From assembly GCF_003576345.1 (NCBI RefSeq), contig NZ_QWGB01000014.1:62001-126000 (forward strand): a DNA stretch of 64,000 nucleotides, in the 5' to 3' direction. Within the stretch, counting starts at the first letter, position 1, and each line of letters starts with the position of its first letter. The DNA is from Henriciella barbarensis (GTDB lineage: Bacteria > Pseudomonadota > Alphaproteobacteria > Caulobacterales > Hyphomonadaceae). The notes beneath the pieces are model-generated. The model was not told the DNA's origin, ran no database searches, and saw only the letters and a list, made by a program, of their open reading frames with translations. Shown here one piece after another: positions 60,555-64,000 of this stretch. The position numbers and the translations under genes were made by a program.

Positions 60555-61865
60555 ATGGCCAGGTGGCTGGACGGCACGAAAGGCAATTTCGCAGACGAGC
60601 TCGCAGCCTTCCTCGCTGAGCCGCGCGGAGAGGTCGAGGACGTTGCGCAGACCGTGACCGATGTGCTGGCAGACGTGCGCGCAAAAGGCGGCGAAGCCGT
60701 GGCCCGTTATACCGCGAAGTTTGACCGGCTAACGCTAGACCCAGTCACGCTGCAGTCGGACAATGTTGACCTTCACGCGCTGGCCGCCGGATGTCCGGCG
60801 GACCTCCGCGAGGCCATCGATTATGCCGCCGAGCGGATCACGGCATATCATGAGCGCCAGCGGCCTTCGGACAATTTCTTCAAGGACGCAGAGGGGATAG
60901 AGCTAGGCTGGCGCTGGACGCCGCTAGACAGCGTTGGCGTGTATGTGCCGGGTGGCCTCGCCTCCTATCCAAGCTCTGTGCTGATGAATGCGGTGCCGGC
61001 AAAGTTGGCAGGGGTGAAGCGCATCGTGATGACCGCGCCCGCGCCAGGTGGACAGCTTTCCAATGCTGTCGCCTATGCCGCGTTGAAGGCTGGGGTCGAT
61101 GAATACTATCCGATCGGCGGTGCGCAGGCTGTTGCCGCGCTGACCTTCGGTGCGGGCCATCTCACGCCGGTCGACAAGATTGTCGGACCGGGCAATGCCT
61201 ATGTTGCCGAAGCCAAGCGGCAGGTGTTCGGACGTGTCGGCATCGATACGATTGCCGGCCCGTCAGAGATTCTGGTCATCGCAGATGAGAGTGCGAACCC
61301 TGACTGGATTGCCGCTGACCTGCTTAGCCAGTGCGAGCACGACACGTCATCGCAGTCGATCCTGATCACTGTGGAAAAGCCTGTGGGTAAGTCTGTGGAA
61401 GAAGCTGTGGAAAAGCAGTTGAAATCTCTCTCCACAGAAGTGCGTGCGCGCACGTCGTGGGAAACGCATGGCGCGATCATCCTGGCGAAGGATCTGGACC
61501 AGGCGGCAGACATTGCGAACGAGATCGCGGCCGAGCATCTGGAGCTCGCGATTGATGATCCGGACATCCTGCTTCCCCAGATCCGGCATGCAGGTGCGGT
61601 CTTCCTCGGCCACCACACGCCAGAAGCGCTCGGCGACTATGTCACCGGATCGAACCACGTCCTGCCGACCAGCCGGGCGGCGCGCTTCAGTTCTGGCCTT
61701 GGTCTTACTGATTTCATGAAACGGATGAGTGTCCAGCGGGCAGGCCCTGACGGGTTTGCCGCCCTGGCGCCGTCTGTACTACGCCTTGCAGAGGCCGAGG
61801 GCCTCCCGGCGCATGCGCGCTCTGTCTCCATTCGGACCAATAGCGGTGGGAGCGATGGCAGATAA
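60555..61865 (+). CDS. hisD: Histidinol dehydrogenase
   Basis: A 436-residue zinc enzyme making the last two oxidation steps of histidine synthesis. Features are [53 protein letters not shown] and the zinc/catalytic region [15 protein letters not shown] with EHLEL later. ATG 60555 is chosen since 60504 lies inside DUF2948 in another frame. A four-residue periodic stretch ([15 protein letters not shown], about residues 273-287) matches a 12-nt DNA repeat. It overlaps the next gene by 11 nt. Confidence 0.95.
   Translation: MARWLDGTKGNFADELAAFLAEPRGEVEDVAQTVTDVLADVRAKGGEAVARYTAKFDRLTLDPVTLQSDNVDLHALAAGCPADLREAIDYAAERITAYHERQRPSDNFFKDAEGIELGWRWTPLDSVGVYVPGGLASYPSSVLMNAVPAKLAGVKRIVMTAPAPGGQLSNAVAYAALKAGVDEYYPIGGAQAVAALTFGAGHLTPVDKIVGPGNAYVAEAKRQVFGRVGIDTIAGPSEILVIADESANPDWIAADLLSQCEHDTSSQSILITVEKPVGKSVEEAVEKQLKSLSTEVRARTSWETHGAIILAKDLDQAADIANEIAAEHLELAIDDPDILLPQIRHAGAVFLGHHTPEALGDYVTGSNHVLPTSRAARFSSGLGLTDFMKRMSVQRAGPDGFAALAPSVLRLAEAEGLPAHARSVSIRTNSGGSDGR
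61370..61414 (+). repeat. Four 12-nt-spaced TGTGG repeats resembling DnaA boxes
   Basis: Inside hisD, TGTGG-started nonamers occur at 61370 (TGTGGAAAA), 61382 (TGTGGGTAA), 61394 (TGTGGAAGA) and 61406 (TGTGGAAAA), exactly 12 nt apart. On the other strand the first and last read TTTTCCACA, matching the DnaA box TTWTNCACA; the middle two have one mismatch. It also encodes a four-residue protein repeat. It may be a chance tandem duplication. Confidence 0.5.
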
Positions 61866-62340
61866 GCGCCTTGTTGCCGTCGAGATTGATGAAGAGACGC
61901 TGTCATCGAGCGGCCCTGATGCTGAGCATGAGCGGCGGGTGGCCATCTTTGACCTGATCGAGGAAAACTCGTTCGGTGTAAGAGACGATGAGCGCGGGCC
62001 CTATGTGCTTCATCTCTCCATGATGGAACGCAAGCTGGTCTTCGATATCCGGCTGGAGGACCAGACCAAGGTCCACATGTTTATCCTGTCAGTGTCGCCG
62101 TTCCGTGGGATCATTCGCGACTATTTCATGATCTGCGAGAACTATTATTCGGCGATCAAGACGCAGTCTCCTCACCAGATCGAGGCCATCGATATGGCGC
62201 GCCGGGGGATCCACAATGAGGGTTCTTCGCTGCTGGCCGAGCGTCTGGAGAACAAGATCGACGTCGATTTCGATACATCGCGGCGGCTGTTCACGCTGAT
62301 TTGCGCGCTGCATGCCGGACAGACGCGGGCGCCGACCTAG
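61855..62340 (+). CDS. UPF0262 family protein
   Basis: A 161-residue protein of UPF0262, an alphaproteobacterial family of unknown function. The conserved core is seen as [57 protein letters not shown] and [25 protein letters not shown] 61855 lies inside the end of hisD (11-nt overlap), giving the usual N-terminus; the longer frame lies in hisD coding. The cluster order hisD-UPF0262 is typical. Confidence 0.93.
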   Translation: MADKRLVAVEIDEETLSSSGPDAEHERRVAIFDLIEENSFGVRDDERGPYVLHLSMMERKLVFDIRLEDQTKVHMFILSVSPFRGIIRDYFMICENYYSAIKTQSPHQIEAIDMARRGIHNEGSSLLAERLENKIDVDFDTSRRLFTLICALHAGQTRAPT

Positions 62341-63380
62341 GGCTTCGGGAATTCGATTTCTTCAGGCTGTTTCAGAGGGTGAAGGAGCCGTGCTGTCAGC
62401 TCCAGCCGAAGGCCGTCTTCTTCAAACACACGCTCAAAGTTCACATTCGGCATGAAGCTGAACAGTTGAGAGCCGAAGCCTGTTGTCTCCGGAGGCGATA
62501 CGCCAGAAAGGCCGCTTTCCTTCCAGCGCACTTTGAAACAGTGGGCGTCGTCGCCTCGGGCTGTTTCAATATGTAGCTTGCCGTCCGGTATGGAGAAGCA
62601 GCCATACTTCGCGGCGTTGGTTGCCATCTCATGCACCAGAAGCGACGCATGCTGTGCGCCGCGTGGGCCGAGCTGCAAATCAGGCCCGCAAATGGTGACG
62701 CGGTCGCAATTACGGCCGCAGAATTGATCCAGCCCATCCCTCAAGATGGCGTGAAGGCCAAGGCCGTCCCATTCACTGTCGCGAAGCTGGTCATGGGTGC
62801 GCCCCATGGCAACAAGACGTGAAGCGAACTGATTGCGGAATTCCTCAATACTTTCAGCCTGGTTGCCTGACAGCATCGCAACGGCCTGTACCACCGAAAA
62901 GATGTTCTTTACCCGGTGGTCGAGTTCCTGCTGGATGATCTCGTTTCTCTGCTGCAGCTTCTCGGATTCGGTAATGTCTTCGGCTTGCTGGACGATATAG
63001 GCGACTTTACCGTCAATGCCGTAATAGGGCGTCTGTACACATTGCCAGCACTTTGTGCTGACCGTCCCGTCGGCATGACGGAAATGGTAATGGGTCCGGT
63101 CCAGCCGCGTCGTCTCACCGTTCAGTGTCCGGATAAATTTCTCGCGGACTGGCGCGGTCCGGTCATCCGTCTCGGGGAAGGCGTGGAAGATATTCTTGCC
63201 GACGATGTCAGCCAGCTTGCGCTCAACCGAGTCGAGATAGGCCTGGTTCGCGTATATGATCGTAAGGCTGCGATCCATGATCATGTATGGGGTCAGCATG
63301 CCGTCAACGAGATGGCGGAAATTCAAGAGGGCCGAGCCAGCTGGCAAGGCATTATGGGTCGCAAGACGATGCGGCATCAT
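62337..63380 (-). CDS. PAS-HWE histidine kinase
   Basis: A 347-residue soluble sensor kinase. An N-terminal PAS domain (about residues 25-145: [20 protein letters not shown], then [15 protein letters not shown]) is followed by an HWE/HisKA_2 transmitter. The phospho-acceptor His lies in [15 protein letters not shown] (about residue 153), the N box is [11 protein letters not shown], and VRWKESG is the WxE motif. PAS-HWE kinases often sense light or redox and control the general stress response in Alphaproteobacteria; no flavin-binding NCRFLQ motif is seen, so it is not LOV. It is read against the surrounding cluster and shares 4 nt with UPF0262. Confidence 0.9.
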   Translation of the reverse strand: MMPHRLATHNALPAGSALLNFRHLVDGMLTPYMIMDRSLTIIYANQAYLDSVERKLADIVGKNIFHAFPETDDRTAPVREKFIRTLNGETTRLDRTHYHFRHADGTVSTKCWQCVQTPYYGIDGKVAYIVQQAEDITESEKLQQRNEIIQQELDHRVKNIFSVVQAVAMLSGNQAESIEEFRNQFASRLVAMGRTHDQLRDSEWDGLGLHAILRDGLDQFCGRNCDRVTICGPDLQLGPRGAQHASLLVHEMATNAAKYGCFSIPDGKLHIETARGDDAHCFKVRWKESGLSGVSPPETTGFGSQLFSFMPNVNFERVFEEDGLRLELTARLLHPLKQPEEIEFPKP

Positions 63381-63568
63381 TCACACCAGGAATTGAATTT
63401 CCCTGATCTGACACCAAATTCCTCTCCAAGCCGTTACCAGGCGCAAGGCGCCGGTTTCGCCGCGTTGTCTTTTACGGCTTGCCCTTACAGGTGACGAAAG
63501 TTACGAACCGCGCCATATCTGGCCCGCAGGGATGGTTGACAGTCGCTGCGGCTGAACAAGGAGTGCCA

Positions 63569-63787
63569 ATGTCAAAAGAAGAACTGATTGAGTTCAACGG
63601 AACGATCATGGAGTTGCTGCCGAACGCGACTTTCCGTGTGAAGCTAGAGAATGATCACGAAATCATCGGCTATACGGCTGGCAAGATGCGCAAGAACCGC
63701 ATCCGGATCCTGACGGGCGACAAGGTCCTCGTTGAAATGACGCCTTATGATCTGACCAAGGGCCGGATCACCTATCGCTTCAAATAG
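63569..63787 (+). CDS. infA: Translation initiation factor IF-1
   Basis: A 72-residue IF-1, nearly the entire S1/OB-fold: [41 protein letters not shown] and [20 protein letters not shown]. It assists 30S initiation complex formation. ATG 63569 follows AAGGAG by 6-7 nt; the open frame upstream to 63479 is not conserved. The Maf gene follows with no gap. Confidence 0.97.
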   Translation: MSKEELIEFNGTIMELLPNATFRVKLENDHEIIGYTAGKMRKNRIRILTGDKVLVEMTPYDLTKGRITYRFK

Positions 63788-63789
63788 TG

Positions 63790-64000
63790 ATGACGCCTGC
63801 GACGCGCGCGCCCCTGATCCTGGCGAGCGCGAGTCCAAGGCGGCTAGACTTGCTGGCGCAGGCCGGAATTGTGCCAGACGAGGTCCGGCCCGCCGATATT
63901 GATGAAACCCCGCTAAAAGATGAGACGCCCGCTGCGCTGGCCGAACGCCTCGCGCGCGAAAAGGCGTTGCACGTTCACAAAGCTGGTAGCTTTACCCTGG
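63790..64000 (+). CDS. maf: Maf family nucleotide pyrophosphatase (3' end cut by window)
   Basis: The first 70 residues of a Maf/ham1-like protein: [20 protein letters not shown], the nucleotide-binding family start with SASPRR, followed by [21 protein letters not shown]. It hydrolyses non-canonical or regular nucleoside triphosphates and is linked to septum control. ATG 63790 lies 2 nt after the infA stop; a GTG at 63787 is in the same frame. The infA-maf order is common in Alphaproteobacteria. Confidence 0.93.
   Translation, partial: MTPATRAPLILASASPRRLDLLAQAGIVPDEVRPADIDETPLKDETPAALAERLAREKALHVHKAGSFTL

Overview
This is chromosomal DNA of a GC-rich alphaproteobacterium. The gene families and their order (an RcGTA-type gene transfer agent cluster, ccmI/E/F/H-degP-two-component-glnE, murA-DUF2948-hisD-UPF0262-infA-maf, an HWE kinase, a large TonB receptor beside an S9 peptidase) fit the Caulobacterales/Hyphomonadaceae-like group best. 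That placement is inference from gene content; no 16S rRNA gene is present.

Layout. 1-4015: a GGDEF membrane protein cut by the window edge, Hsp33, a CurA/YncB-type reductase, and a leftward pair of a lysophospholipid-type acyltransferase and a 51-residue membrane protein. 4108-16172: a gene transfer agent (GTA) head-tail cluster in canonical order: terminase, portal, small coiled-coil protein, prohead protease, capsid, connector, tail terminator, tail tube, two small chaperone-like proteins, short tape measure, distal tail, hub, NlpC/P60 peptidase and a 1,225-residue tip protein. Most genes overlap by 4 nt. The terminase carries a +1 frameshift in a G-rich run, and there is no recognisable gp7. 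16215-31152: a J-domain protein, a PepSY-like protein with a two-component system, cytochrome c maturation genes without ccmG, an alpha/beta hydrolase-OsmC fusion, a DegP protease, a second two-component system and glnE. 31201-33359: an EF-hand protein, an ECF sigma factor, a probable anti-sigma protein and a Spy/CnrX-like periplasmic protein, probably one envelope-stress module.

33356-42452: leftward metabolic genes (GFA protein, amidase, zinc metallopeptidase, exonuclease/phosphatase-fold protein and both methylmalonyl-CoA mutase subunits split by a foreign-looking membrane gene), a rightward DUF2306-like membrane protein, and a rightward 75-residue protein behind a Fur-like dyad. 42676-51931: an unidentified HTH protein, PdxJ, an AhpD-like protein, ArsH, an ABC-F ATPase, an Old Yellow Enzyme, a REP-flanked AT-rich membrane gene, an SDR, a DUF6090-like protein and a nitronate-monooxygenase-like enzyme. 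52064-52950: an isolated peptidase M15 (endolysin-like) plus holin-like pair between two strong terminators, a candidate unlinked lysis module for the GTA. 53017-58231: a divergent TonB receptor and secreted S9 peptidase, plausibly a peptide-use system. 58407-64000: tRNA-Thr(GGT), then a conserved growth cluster (murA, DUF2948, hisD, UPF0262, infA, maf) into which an HWE histidine kinase is inserted in reverse.

No gene-free stretch exceeds 300 bases. The longest (55936-56206, 271 bases) is the divergent promoter region of the TonB receptor and S9 peptidase. I saw no rRNA, CRISPR array, insertion sequence or integrase.
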